From Acidobacteriota bacterium (GTDB lineage: Bacteria > Acidobacteriota > Terriglobia > UBA7540): a stretch of DNA of 64,000 bases. Under the pieces are notes generated by a model, which was not told the DNA's origin, searched no databases, and worked only from the letters and a program-made list of their open reading frames with translations. Location of the stretch: contig CADDZC010000003.1 of NCBI GenBank assembly GCA_902812365.1, positions 39,267 to 103,266 of the forward strand, in the 5' to 3' direction. The position numbers and the translations under genes are program-made. Of the stretch, positions 46,506 to 55,525 are shown one piece after another. Positions within the stretch are counted from its first letter, which is position 1; each line of letters opens with the position of its first letter.

Positions 46506-47744
46506 TCATCCTGCCGGCCGGCTGCGCTTTGACGCCGGCACGGCCGGTGGCCACACCACCTTCCCCAACACCCGGCTGCCCCGCGCACCGGTCACGCTGG
46601 GTAGGTTCCCCGCCCGGCCATGCCACGTCCGGTCGGCTAACAGGGCAAAGGCGATCGCTTCTTTGGCGTCAACGGGGAGACCCCATTCCTCTGAACGATG
46701 AAGGGAGAGACAGGGAGCGAGCTCGCGGATGCGTTCCACGAGTATGCGGTTATGCGCGCCGCCCCCTGAAACCACCAGGCGGTGAAACTGGCCGCGCGGT
46801 TGTACGAAGCGCCGCAGCGCTTCCGCGATGGAGCGGGCCGTCAGTTCGGTCGCCGTCCGAACCAAATCGGCCGGCGGAAACCGGCGCTGCGGCCAGAAGT
46901 AGCGCTCGATAAAGTCCTTGCCAAACTGCTCGCGACCGCAGCTTTTCGGCGGTGGACGGCGAAAGAAAGGCAGCCGGAGCATTTCACTGAGCAGCGGCTC
47001 CAGCACCCGGCCCCGGGCCGCCATCCTCCCGTCCCGGTCATACCTCCTCCTGCCGCCCGTCAACTCGCAAACCAGGGCGTCGATCACCATGTTGCCCGGA
47101 CCGGTATCGAAGCCGGAGATCTCTTCGGGACGGGCGGAGGCGGGAATCGCGGTCATGTTAGCAATACCTCCCAGGTTCAGCGCCACGGTGCCCAGCCGTC
47201 GGTCGCGCAGCAGCAGATAATCGACAATCGGCACGAGCGGAGCTCCCTGGCCGCCGGCGGCCATGTCGGACGGGCGGAAGTCCGCCACGACCGGCGCGCC
47301 CGTCAGTTCCGCGATTACGGCCGGTTCGCCGATCTGCAGCGTGCTGGGCCGCCGCCCGTCGGCTCCGCCATGGTGGAAGATCGTTTGGCCATGGGATCCG
47401 ATATAGGCGAGCCGAGATGGGGAAATCCTTGCCTTGCGGCAGACGCTTAGCGCCGATCGGCCAAACAACTCACCCAACTGAAAATTCAGGTCGCTGATCT
47501 CGCCCGCCGTCACCGGCTCTCCGCTTGTTGCCTTCCAGATTCGGGCCCGTACCGCCGGCCTGTAGGGAAACGTCTGAAACGCCAGCAACCGTACAAAAGG
47601 GCTGCTGGCGGAGCCGTGGATAGCCACTAAGGCCGCGTCAATCCCGTCCAGAGACGTGCCGGCCATCAGGCCGACAACGAGCCGTTCCCTGGCTGGTCGC
47701 GGCCGTCTCCGCCAGAGCTGGTCAACTGCGGAAGCCTGAACCAT
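46506..47744 (-). CDS. anmK: Anhydro-N-acetylmuramic acid kinase
   Basis: The 412-residue enzyme phosphorylates and opens 1,6-anhydro-MurNAc during cell-wall recycling. Family motifs are GLMAGTSLDGIDAALV (ATP-binding start), YIGSHGQTIFHHG, VVADFRPSDMAAGGQGAPLVP, NLGGIANMT, SGFDTGPGNMVIDAL and VVSGGGAHNRILVERI. All are intact. ATG 47744 is chosen; the frame is open for 35 more codons, but those are basic and unlike the family. No other recycling gene (nagZ, murQ) is near. Confidence 0.95.
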   Translation of the reverse strand: MVQASAVDQLWRRRPRPARERLVVGLMAGTSLDGIDAALVAIHGSASSPFVRLLAFQTFPYRPAVRARIWKATSGEPVTAGEISDLNFQLGELFGRSALSVCRKARISPSRLAYIGSHGQTIFHHGGADGRRPSTLQIGEPAVIAELTGAPVVADFRPSDMAAGGQGAPLVPIVDYLLLRDRRLGTVALNLGGIANMTAIPASARPEEISGFDTGPGNMVIDALVCELTGGRRRYDRDGRMAARGRVLEPLLSEMLRLPFFRRPPPKSCGREQFGKDFIERYFWPQRRFPPADLVRTATELTARSIAEALRRFVQPRGQFHRLVVSGGGAHNRILVERIRELAPCLSLHRSEEWGLPVDAKEAIAFALLADRTWHGRAGNLPSVTGARGSRVLGKVVWPPAVPASKRSRPAG

Positions 47745-48535
47745 GGTACGCTCGGGTTTCGCCGTTACGGCCGCGGCTCCAAGCCCCTCACGCCGGCGTC
47801 GAGCTCGGAGCTTACCACGACCAATTTGGTGCTCGAGGCCCTTCCGCAATCATACTCGAACTCCCCATTTGGTTAGACCACAAACCAAATGGTTAGTCCC
47901 ATGAACTGCAATTGAAATGGAGTCAAACGCTCACGGGGAAAGATTTCGATGTTGGAATGTTACGTAAGTAGTTGGAATCACGTGGCTTTGAGTCCTGCCG
48001 AGAGGCAACATTGACCAGACGGCCATGTTCGTTCATGTGGCAGATGAATTGCTTACAGGCCATCATTGGTACCAGGGCTCGGGGTACCCGCAAATCGAGA
48101 TTGAGGCTGACTGATGAAGCGCCATCCCAGCAACGTTCTCTCTGGCGCTCGACCCGAAGACCGCGACCTGTCTATTCTTCGTGTGACCGCCATCGAACTC
48201 GTGATGCTGGCCGCGGTTTTGACACCTCTCGTTCTCTGCGCCCTCCTCCGCTAAGCCGAACAGCGATCACCACGAACCACGATACTTTTCCACCCGAAAT
48301 CGGTCCGGAACGAAGCCATGCGCCCTGTTTGAGCGGAGGATCCCACGATCTCCGGCTTTCGATTTGGCAGGTTGCTGGCGGTCATTGTCTATAAGATGTT
48401 GAAAACAAAGCTTCATTTATTATTGATAATATAGGACTCATGTTTTATGATTGAGAGCAACTAAATTACGGCGACGAGCATCTATGAGGGCGTAGAGTAA
48501 GAAGGTACAACCAAACCGCATAGGAGGGTACAAAC
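47745..48535. other. 791-bp intergenic region upstream of hsp20
   Basis: This divergent gap between anmK and the first hsp20 has an inverted repeat at 47865-47892 and an AT-rich stretch at 48395-48480 that probably holds the heat-shock promoter (TTGAAA at 48399, GATAATAT at 48425, spacing too long for a standard site). The open frames inside look non-coding, and I recognise no RNA gene. Confidence 0.6.
47865..47892. repeat. 10-bp perfect inverted repeat upstream of anmK
   Basis: CCATTTGGTT (47865-47874) and AACCAAATGG (47883-47892) are separated by eight bases. It is about 120 bases upstream of the anmK start and might be an operator. Confidence 0.6.
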
Positions 48536-48991
48536 ATGGCGATCGTTCGATGGGAACCGTTCCGAGACCTGCTGACAACCCAAGATCGTTTTAACCGTCT
48601 GTTTAATGACACACTTTCTCAGTTTTTTGGAGACGAAGGCACCTTGGCGAGCGCCTCGTGGGCTCCGGCGGTCGATATTTACGAGACCGACCACGATGTC
48701 GTAATGAAGGCTGAACTGCCGGGGATCGATCCGAAAGATGTGGAGGTTCGGGTCGAGGACGGGACGCTGTATCTGAAGGGCGAACGGAAGTTCCAAAATG
48801 AAATCAAGAAAGAAAACTATCATCGGGTCGAGCGGAGCTACGGATCCTTTACGCGGTCCTTCACTCTGCCGAACTCGGTTGATGCTGACAAGGCTAAGGC
48901 TGAGTACAAGAACGGCGTCTTGACTCTGACGATGCCCAAGAAAGAGGAGGCCAAGCCGAAAACGATTCAGATTGCCGTCAGCAAGAATTGA
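48536..48991 (+). CDS. Small heat-shock protein Hsp20 (first copy)
   Basis: The 151-residue protein has an alpha-crystallin domain: PAVDIYETDHDVVMKAELPGID, DGTLYLKGERKF, YGSFTRSFTLPNSVD and KNGVLTLTMPKKEE. It is an ATP-independent holdase that binds unfolding proteins and passes them to ClpB/DnaK. The N-terminus (MAIVRWEPFRDLLTTQDRFNRLFND) is nearly identical to the second copy, so the pair is a tandem duplication. TAGGAGGG precedes the ATG. Confidence 0.96.
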   Translation: MAIVRWEPFRDLLTTQDRFNRLFNDTLSQFFGDEGTLASASWAPAVDIYETDHDVVMKAELPGIDPKDVEVRVEDGTLYLKGERKFQNEIKKENYHRVERSYGSFTRSFTLPNSVDADKAKAEYKNGVLTLTMPKKEEAKPKTIQIAVSKN

Positions 48992-49145
48992 GCTGGACGG
49001 GGCGGGCTGGCCGTTCCGGCTGTAACCTTGCACGGGCGGCTGAAGCCGCTGAATGGAAAGGTTTTGGGTGGCCAGCTCCGGAGCTGGCCCCCGCTCACTC
49101 TCAATCTGCGAAAGAACTTGAAAAACGCTACAGGAGGTAACTACC

Positions 49146-49628
49146 ATGGCGATCGTCCGATGGGAACCATTTCGTGATTTGCTCACGACTCAGGAACGCT
49201 TTAACCGTCTGTTCAACGAGGCCTTCTCTCAGATCTTTAGTGGAGAGGGCGAACTGACGACCCGAGGGTGGACTCCGGCGGTTGATATCTATGAAAACGA
49301 CCAGAACCTGGTGTTCCAGGCCGAACTGCCCGGGGTCGATCCGAAGGATGTCGAGGTGCGCGTCGAAGACGGGACGCTGTATCTGAAGGGCGAGCGAAAG
49401 TTCGAAAAGGAAACCAAAGAAGAGAACTATCATCGCATGGAGCGCTCCTACGGGGCTTTTGCTCGCAGCTTCGCGCTCCCGAACTCGGTCGACACTGACA
49501 AGGTGGTGGCCCACTATAAAGACGGCGTGCTCACCTTGACCATGCCCAAGCGCGAGGAGGCCAAGCCCAAGACGATTAAAATCGAAGTGGCGGGCGAAGG
49601 CACGAAGGCCGCAGCCTCCCGGGCTTGA
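49146..49628 (+). CDS. Small heat-shock protein Hsp20 (second copy)
   Basis: The 160-residue paralogue shares the N-terminus and alpha-crystallin domain with the first copy (PAVDIYENDQNLVFQAELPGVD, DGTLYLKGERKF, KDGVLTLTMPKREE). It differs mainly in the early variable region and in a nine-residue C-terminal extension. A 154-bp spacer with two GC hairpins separates the copies. ACAGGAGGTAA precedes the ATG. Confidence 0.96.
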   Translation: MAIVRWEPFRDLLTTQERFNRLFNEAFSQIFSGEGELTTRGWTPAVDIYENDQNLVFQAELPGVDPKDVEVRVEDGTLYLKGERKFEKETKEENYHRMERSYGAFARSFALPNSVDTDKVVAHYKDGVLTLTMPKREEAKPKTIKIEVAGEGTKAAASRA

Positions 49629-49634
49629 TCTGCG

Positions 49635-49668
49635 GACGAGTGGGACGTGATTTCACGTCCCACTCGTC
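49635..49668 (+). terminator. Perfect 16-bp hairpin after hsp20 pair
   Basis: GACGAGTGGGACGTGA (49635-49650) pairs exactly with TCACGTCCCACTCGTC (49653-49668) around a two-base gap. It follows the second hsp20 and precedes clpB. There is no U-run, so it could be a terminator, an mRNA-stabilising hairpin or an attenuation site before clpB. Confidence 0.6.
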
Positions 49669-49812
49669 ATCGATAACGGCTGATGCGGCCGATGCACACT
49701 CACCGCACATGCGGTTACGACCAGCGAATGAAACCGTTGCGAGACGGCACGGCAATGCTGAGAAATTTTCAGTTGCGGAGCTGAATTCATTGAGAAAGGT
49801 TGAAATCCTATC

Positions 49813-52461
49813 ATGGCAACGCGCTTTGACAAGTTGACCATTAAGGCTCAAGAGGCCCTGCAGGCCACCCAGGAGATTGCCAGCCGATACGGCAACCAGC
49901 AGATGGAGCCTCTCCACCTGCTCCTGGCGCTCGTCGAGCAGAAGGACGGCATTATGCCGGCCATCCTGTCGCGGCTCGGAGTATCCTCCGCCACTTTGTC
50001 GGCGGAAGTCGAGCGAGCCATTCAAAGTTTGCCGAAGGTGGGGGGCGTGACAGACCATTACCTCTCGGTTGCCCTCAAGGAAACCCTGGATCAGGCGTTC
50101 AAAGAGGCGGAGCCCTTCAAGGACGAGTTTGTTTCCACCGAGCACCTCTTGCTGGCCATCGCCAAAAGACCCGCCGACCCGGCCGCGCGGATTCTCGCCC
50201 GCCTAGGAGTCAGCCACGATGCTATCCTCAAAGCGCTGGTGGCCGTGCGCGGCACGCAGCGAGTGACCGACCAGAATCCGGAGGATAAGTATCAGGCCCT
50301 CGAACGATATGCGCGCGACCTGACGGAGCTGGCGCGCCGCGGAAAGCTGGACCCGGTGATCGGTCGCGACGACGAAATCCGCCGCGTGATCCAGGTGCTG
50401 TCGCGTCGAACGAAGAACAATCCGGTCCTGATCGGCGAGCCGGGCGTGGGCAAGACGGCTATCGTCGAAGGCATCGCGCAGCGAATCGTGGCCGGCGATG
50501 TTCCCGAATCCCTGAAGTCTAAACGCATTGTGGCGCTTGACTTAGGAGCGCTTGTGGCCGGCTCCAAATATCGCGGCGAGTTCGAGGATCGCCTTAAGGC
50601 GGTGCTGAAAGAAATCGAAGAATCGGACGGTCAAATCATCCTTTTTGTCGACGAGCTGCACACGTTGGTGGGCGCCGGAGCAGCGGAAGGCTCCGTCGAC
50701 GCTTCCAACATGCTCAAGCCAGCGCTGGCGCGCGGCGAACTGCGCTGCATCGGCGCCACCACCCTCAACGAATATAAGAAATACATTGAGAAGGACGCCG
50801 CTCTGGAACGGCGTTTTCAGCCGGTTTACGTCGGCCAGCCGTCCGTAGAAGACTCCATCGCTATTCTGCGCGGCCTCAAGGAGAGATACGAAGTCCACCA
50901 CGGCGTGCGGATCAAGGATTCCGCCATTGTCGCCGCCGTGATGCTCTCCAACCGCTACATCTCCGACCGCTACCTCCCCGACAAGGCGATCGACTTGATT
51001 GACGAGGCCGCCTCCAGCCTGCGTATCGAGATTGACTCGATGCCCGCGGAGATTGACCAGATCGAGCGCAAAATCACGCAACTCGAGATCGAGCGCCAGG
51101 CCCTCAAGAAGGAAGATGACCCGGCGTCGAAGGAACGCCTGGAGGCCATCGAGCACGAACTGGCGGAACTGCGCGAGCAATCCTCGAGCCTCAAGCTCCG
51201 ATGGAAGGCCGAGAAAGAAGCCATTGCCCGCATCCGCCAGCTCAAAAGCGAGATCGAGCAGGCGAAAACCGAGGAAGCCCGGGCCACCCGCGAGGGCGAT
51301 TTAAACCGGGCCGCTGAAATCCGCTACGGCAAGCTCGTGGCCCTCGAAAAGCAGCTGGCCGAGGCGAACCGCGAGCTCCAAGAGAGGCAGAAAGGCCAGC
51401 CCATGCTCAAGGAGGAAGTGGACGAGGAAGACGTGGCGCGCATCGTCTCCAAGTGGACGGGTATTCCGGTGACGAAGATGCTCGAAGGCGAGATGGCGAA
51501 GTTGGTGCAGATGGAAGACCGGCTGCGCCAGCGAGTCATCGGGCAGGACGAAGCCTTGCGTCTGGTCGCGAACGCTGTGCGTCGCAGCCGCGCCGGTCTG
51601 TCGGATCCCAAAAAACCGATCGGTTCGTTCCTGTTCTTGGGGCCGACCGGCGTGGGGAAGACGGAGCTGGCGCGGGCCCTGGCCGAGTTCCTCTTCGACG
51701 ACGAGCGCGCGATGCTGCGCATCGATATGTCGGAGTACATGGAGAAGCACTCCGTGGCGCGCCTCATCGGAGCGCCTCCCGGCTACGTCGGCTACGAAGA
51801 AGGCGGCCAGCTCACCGAGCCGGTGCGCCGCCGGCCCTATTCCGTGCTGCTGTTTGACGAAATCGAGAAGGCCCACCCGGATGTCTTTAACATCTTCCTT
51901 CAGATTCTTGATGAAGGCCGCCTGACCGACGGCAAGGGCCGCACCGTCGACTTTAAAAATACCGTCATCATCATGACCTCCAACATCGCCAGCCACGAGA
52001 TCCACGAGGCCATGGGGGAAAACGGACGCGGACGGGGTGTTACCGAAGAGCTTCGAAAACGGATTCACGAGACCCTGTTGCGGCACTTCCGGCCGGAATT
52101 CATCAACCGGATTGACGAGATCGTGATCTTCAACGCGCTCGGCAAGGAGCAAATCGAGCAGATCATCGACCTGCAGCTCGAAAACTTGAAACGCCTCCTG
52201 GCGGAGCGCAAGATCCAAATCGAGCTGACCGCGGACGCGAAGGAGCTCCTGTTCCGGGAGGGTTACGACCCTCAGTTTGGGGCGCGGCCGCTCAAGCGCG
52301 CTATTCAGCGGCTGATCCAGGACCCGCTGGCCCTGAAACTGCTCGACGGTGACGTGCTTCCCGGCGACACCGTCCGCGTGGACGCCGACCTGAAGAAAGG
52401 CGTGATGAAATTCGAGCGCGAGGTCACCAAAACCGCCCGGGCGGTGGCGCACAATCCCTAA
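49813..52461 (+). CDS. clpB: ClpB protein disaggregase
   Basis: This 882-residue AAA+ chaperone rescues aggregated proteins with DnaK. Domains in order: Clp N-domain (1-150), AAA-1 with Walker [14 protein letters not shown] and Walker B ILFVDELH, the M-domain coiled coil (about 410-525), and AAA-2 with Walker [14 protein letters not shown] and Walker [13 protein letters not shown]. The C-terminal domain ends near [20 protein letters not shown]. The length matches ClpB, and the ClpP-binding loop of ClpA/ClpX is not seen. It follows the hsp20 pair, giving a local heat-shock block. Confidence 0.97.
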   Translation: MATRFDKLTIKAQEALQATQEIASRYGNQQMEPLHLLLALVEQKDGIMPAILSRLGVSSATLSAEVERAIQSLPKVGGVTDHYLSVALKETLDQAFKEAEPFKDEFVSTEHLLLAIAKRPADPAARILARLGVSHDAILKALVAVRGTQRVTDQNPEDKYQALERYARDLTELARRGKLDPVIGRDDEIRRVIQVLSRRTKNNPVLIGEPGVGKTAIVEGIAQRIVAGDVPESLKSKRIVALDLGALVAGSKYRGEFEDRLKAVLKEIEESDGQIILFVDELHTLVGAGAAEGSVDASNMLKPALARGELRCIGATTLNEYKKYIEKDAALERRFQPVYVGQPSVEDSIAILRGLKERYEVHHGVRIKDSAIVAAVMLSNRYISDRYLPDKAIDLIDEAASSLRIEIDSMPAEIDQIERKITQLEIERQALKKEDDPASKERLEAIEHELAELREQSSSLKLRWKAEKEAIARIRQLKSEIEQAKTEEARATREGDLNRAAEIRYGKLVALEKQLAEANRELQERQKGQPMLKEEVDEEDVARIVSKWTGIPVTKMLEGEMAKLVQMEDRLRQRVIGQDEALRLVANAVRRSRAGLSDPKKPIGSFLFLGPTGVGKTELARALAEFLFDDERAMLRIDMSEYMEKHSVARLIGAPPGYVGYEEGGQLTEPVRRRPYSVLLFDEIEKAHPDVFNIFLQILDEGRLTDGKGRTVDFKNTVIIMTSNIASHEIHEAMGENGRGRGVTEELRKRIHETLLRHFRPEFINRIDEIVIFNALGKEQIEQIIDLQLENLKRLLAERKIQIELTADAKELLFREGYDPQFGARPLKRAIQRLIQDPLALKLLDGDVLPGDTVRVDADLKKGVMKFEREVTKTARAVAHNP

Positions 52462-52550
52462 CCGGCGGCAAGTCGGGCAGCGAGCGGCCGGGTTTGCTTG
52501 GTCCCCCGTCGGTTCGATAGAATCATGGTCGGGATGGATCGAGGAATCCC

Positions 52551-54080
52551 GTGAGGATCAGGCCAGGCCGGATGCGTGTGTTTCCCAATTTCCGTTTTCG
52601 AACGCGGCTGGCGCTCATCGTTTTTCTCACCATGGCCTGTACGAGCGCCATTTTGATCTGGACTTACGTCTACCAGATTCGCCGCATGCGGATTTACGTG
52701 ACCGGCATCACTTCCGACTTGCTGGCCATCAGCCAGTTGACCCAGCAGAAGATTCCGCCGAAAGCCGATCGCAACCAAGTCTATTTGGCGTACAAAAAGG
52801 CGCTCGAGGACGCCGGCCTCACGATCGACGTAGCCTCCCCCGCCGGCGATATCGTGGTGAGCAGCAATCCCCGCCAAGTGGGCAAGAAGATCAACCCCAA
52901 GAAACGGCGCGCGGAGAAGCAAGAGCCCATCAATATCGAGGCGGAGTTCAAGGACATCAACATCGACCCGGGGGTTGAACAGCACTCCTACGTTGTGGAG
53001 TTCCCTATCGTGCAGGGCGAAAAGGTGATTGGTTACGTGCGGGCGCGGGGCGTGGGCGACGAGGTGGTGCAACTGATGCGGCGCACTTACCTGACGCGCT
53101 TTTTCTGGATTGTCGCCACGATGCTGGCGGGATTGATCGCCGTGGTCTACCTGGCGTTTCGATTTACCAAACCGGTGGATATGCTGGTGACCGGGGCCAA
53201 CCAGGTGGCTCAAGGCAACCTTTACGTGTCTCTTCCGACGACGGGGACGGATGAGATGGGGCGGCTGGCCGAGACGTTTAACCAGATGGTGGAACGCCTG
53301 CGTGAAAACCGCAAGCTGCAAGAGCGATTCAACGAAGTGGAAAAAATGTCGCTGCTCGGGCGTTTTGCCGGAACCGTGGCCCACGAAGTGCGCAATTCGC
53401 TCAACTTCATCAATCTCAGTATCGATCAGGTGCGCGCCAAGTACGCGGGCGCCGATGAGCGAACGCGCCGCGAGGTCGAGAGAAATCTGGCCAACGCCAA
53501 GGAAGAAGTCAGTCGCCTCAACCGTCTCGTCAATGACTTCCTGGCGGCGGGCCGCCAGTCTCCGCCGGCGTTCGCACCGTGCGACGTTCGCGCCACTCTC
53601 CAAGAGGCGATCACCGTGGTCGAGAAGCAGGCCCACGCCCAGGATATCGAGATCACCGAAGACTTGCCGGCGGAACTGCCGGTGCTCAGAGCCGATCCGG
53701 CCCAGATCAAAACGTGTTTCTTGAACATTCTCACCAACGCCGTGCAGGCCATGCCGAGAGGAGGCCGAATCCGCGTAACGGCGGAAACGGTTTCCGGAAA
53801 CGGGACCGCAGGAAGATTGGTTTTGCGCTTCGCCGATACCGGGCCGGGCATCCCCCGCCAGGATCGGGAGAAGATCTTCGCACCCTACTTCTCCACGAAA
53901 GCCACGGGTTTTGGACTCGGCCTGGCGATTACCAAGAAGATCGTTGAAGACCACGGCGGCCGCATCTACGTGACCGACAGCCAGGCTCCGGGAACGGTCA
54001 TGGTGGTGGAGTTGCCGCTTCCCGGCGGCTGGGCGGATGCGGGTCAAGGGCCGGCGCCCAGACTGGCAACTAGGGCGTAA
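52551..54080 (+). CDS. Membrane sensor histidine kinase (NtrB-like partner)
   Basis: The 509-residue kinase has a first membrane helix (about residues 17-38), an extracytoplasmic sensor region (39-182) and a second helix (FFWIVATMLAGLIAVVYLAF). A HAMP linker follows, then a HisKA-type H-box with the phospho-acceptor H278 in VAHEVRNSLNFINLS. The ATPase domain shows LNILTNAVQAMP (N-box), FADTGPGIP (G1) and TGFGLGLAI (G2). The signal sensed is unknown. GTG 52551 has GAGG six bases upstream. It lies 71 bp before its probable partner regulator. Confidence 0.93.
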   Translation: MRIRPGRMRVFPNFRFRTRLALIVFLTMACTSAILIWTYVYQIRRMRIYVTGITSDLLAISQLTQQKIPPKADRNQVYLAYKKALEDAGLTIDVASPAGDIVVSSNPRQVGKKINPKKRRAEKQEPINIEAEFKDINIDPGVEQHSYVVEFPIVQGEKVIGYVRARGVGDEVVQLMRRTYLTRFFWIVATMLAGLIAVVYLAFRFTKPVDMLVTGANQVAQGNLYVSLPTTGTDEMGRLAETFNQMVERLRENRKLQERFNEVEKMSLLGRFAGTVAHEVRNSLNFINLSIDQVRAKYAGADERTRREVERNLANAKEEVSRLNRLVNDFLAAGRQSPPAFAPCDVRATLQEAITVVEKQAHAQDIEITEDLPAELPVLRADPAQIKTCFLNILTNAVQAMPRGGRIRVTAETVSGNGTAGRLVLRFADTGPGIPRQDREKIFAPYFSTKATGFGLGLAITKKIVEDHGGRIYVTDSQAPGTVMVVELPLPGGWADAGQGPAPRLATRA

Positions 54081-54151
54081 GACCCGGCGTTGTTCCGGGC
54101 CGCTTCGGTCACCAGCGTTGCCGCCTCTTCTGGCTACCTTGAGCGGACTCC

Positions 54152-55525
54152 ATGCCGAGCGCTTCCATCCTTGTGGTTGACGACGAAGAGCGCCAGCGGG
54201 CCATCTACCGCGACATTCTTAACGACGAAGGCTATGAGACCGAAACCGCCCCGAGCGGCGAAGTCGCCCTTCGCCTGCTTCGACAGAAACGCTTCGATCT
54301 GGTCATCACCGACCTGAACTTGACCGGCATGACGGGGGTGCAGTTGCTGAGCGAGATCGTTCAAGCGGATCCGACCGTCGCCGTGATCCTGGTCACGGGT
54401 TACCCCTCGATCCAGTCGGCCATTGAGGCTACCAAGAAGGGCGTTTATACGTATCTGGAAAAGCCGCTGGACCGGGACAAGCTGCTCCGCGTGGTGGGCG
54501 AAGTCTTCGAGCACTTGACCGCTTTGCGCGAGACCATCATCGGCGACTCCCCCGCCACCAAGGCCATGCTGCGGATGATTTTGAAAGTGGCGCCCACGTC
54601 TCACACGGTGCTGATTCTCGGCGAAAGCGGTACCGGCAAGGAACTGGTGGCGCGCGAAATTCACAAGCACAGCCCCCGGCATGACAAGCCGTTTCTGGCC
54701 GTCAACTGCGCCTCGCTGACCGAGACGCTGCTCGAAAGCGAACTCTTCGGCCATGAGAAGGGCGCCTTTACGGACGCCCATCAGCAAAAGAAGGGGCTCT
54801 TCGAACGCGCCCATCACTCGACGCTGTTTCTGGATGAGATCGGCGACACGAGCCTGGCGTTGCAAGCCAAAATTTTGCGCGCCTTGCAGGAGCGCGAGAT
54901 CATGCGGGTAGGCGGCAGCGAAGCCATCAAAGTCGACGTGCGCATTATCGCCGCCACCAACCGGAATCTCGAACAGATGCTGAAGGAGGGCAAGTTCCGC
55001 GAGGATCTGTATTACCGCCTGAAAGTCATCCCCATTCAATGCCCGCCCTTGCGGGATCGAGCGGATGACATCGAGCTGCTGGCTCGACATTTTATGCGCA
55101 AAGCCGCCCTCGCCGCCAACCGCAAGGTGAAGGGTATTTCACCGGAAGCCCTGGAAGCGCTTCGCGCCTACACCTGGCCGGGCAACATCCGGCAGCTCGA
55201 GTGGGCCATTGAGCGGGCCGTCCTGCTGGGCGAGACTGACCGCATTGAAGCATCCGATCTGCCACCCGAGGTACTGGAGCGCGCCGTACCGGCGCCGGTT
55301 CACGAGCCGGCCGACGGCCCGGCCGCCGCCGGCGTCATGACCGCGCGCGCTAACGGGCTCGAGCCCATTATTCCGGAAGGCAGTTGGGAAGAGCACGAAA
55401 AAGCGAAGATCATGGAGGCCCTGCAGCGCACCAACGGCAACATCACGCGGGCGGCGCAGTTGTTGGGCATGACATTTCGAACTCTCCAGTATCGCCTGGA
55501 AAAATTCGGCATCAAAAGGCCCTGA
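54152..55525 (+). CDS. Sigma54-dependent NtrC-family response regulator
   Basis: The 457-residue regulator has a receiver domain (acidic pocket DDEER, phospho-acceptor D54 in DLVITDLNLTGMTG, lysine in EKPLDRDKL) and a sigma54 AAA+ domain. The latter shows Walker A GESGTGKELVAREIH, the GAFTDA loop and Walker B STLFLDEIGD. A Fis-type DNA-binding helix follows (ITRAAQLLGMTFRTLQYRLEKFGI). It should activate RpoN promoters when phosphorylated by the upstream kinase. Its end overlaps the convergent comEC gene by 14 bases. Confidence 0.96.
   Translation: MPSASILVVDDEERQRAIYRDILNDEGYETETAPSGEVALRLLRQKRFDLVITDLNLTGMTGVQLLSEIVQADPTVAVILVTGYPSIQSAIEATKKGVYTYLEKPLDRDKLLRVVGEVFEHLTALRETIIGDSPATKAMLRMILKVAPTSHTVLILGESGTGKELVAREIHKHSPRHDKPFLAVNCASLTETLLESELFGHEKGAFTDAHQQKKGLFERAHHSTLFLDEIGDTSLALQAKILRALQEREIMRVGGSEAIKVDVRIIAATNRNLEQMLKEGKFREDLYYRLKVIPIQCPPLRDRADDIELLARHFMRKAALAANRKVKGISPEALEALRAYTWPGNIRQLEWAIERAVLLGETDRIEASDLPPEVLERAVPAPVHEPADGPAAAGVMTARANGLEPIIPEGSWEEHEKAKIMEALQRTNGNITRAAQLLGMTFRTLQYRLEKFGIKRP

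Noticed and set aside
47972..48394. 140-codon frame upstream of hsp20
   Set aside because: No Shine-Dalgarno sequence, no recognisable domain and no hydrophobic or repeat pattern. It looks like non-coding leader DNA.
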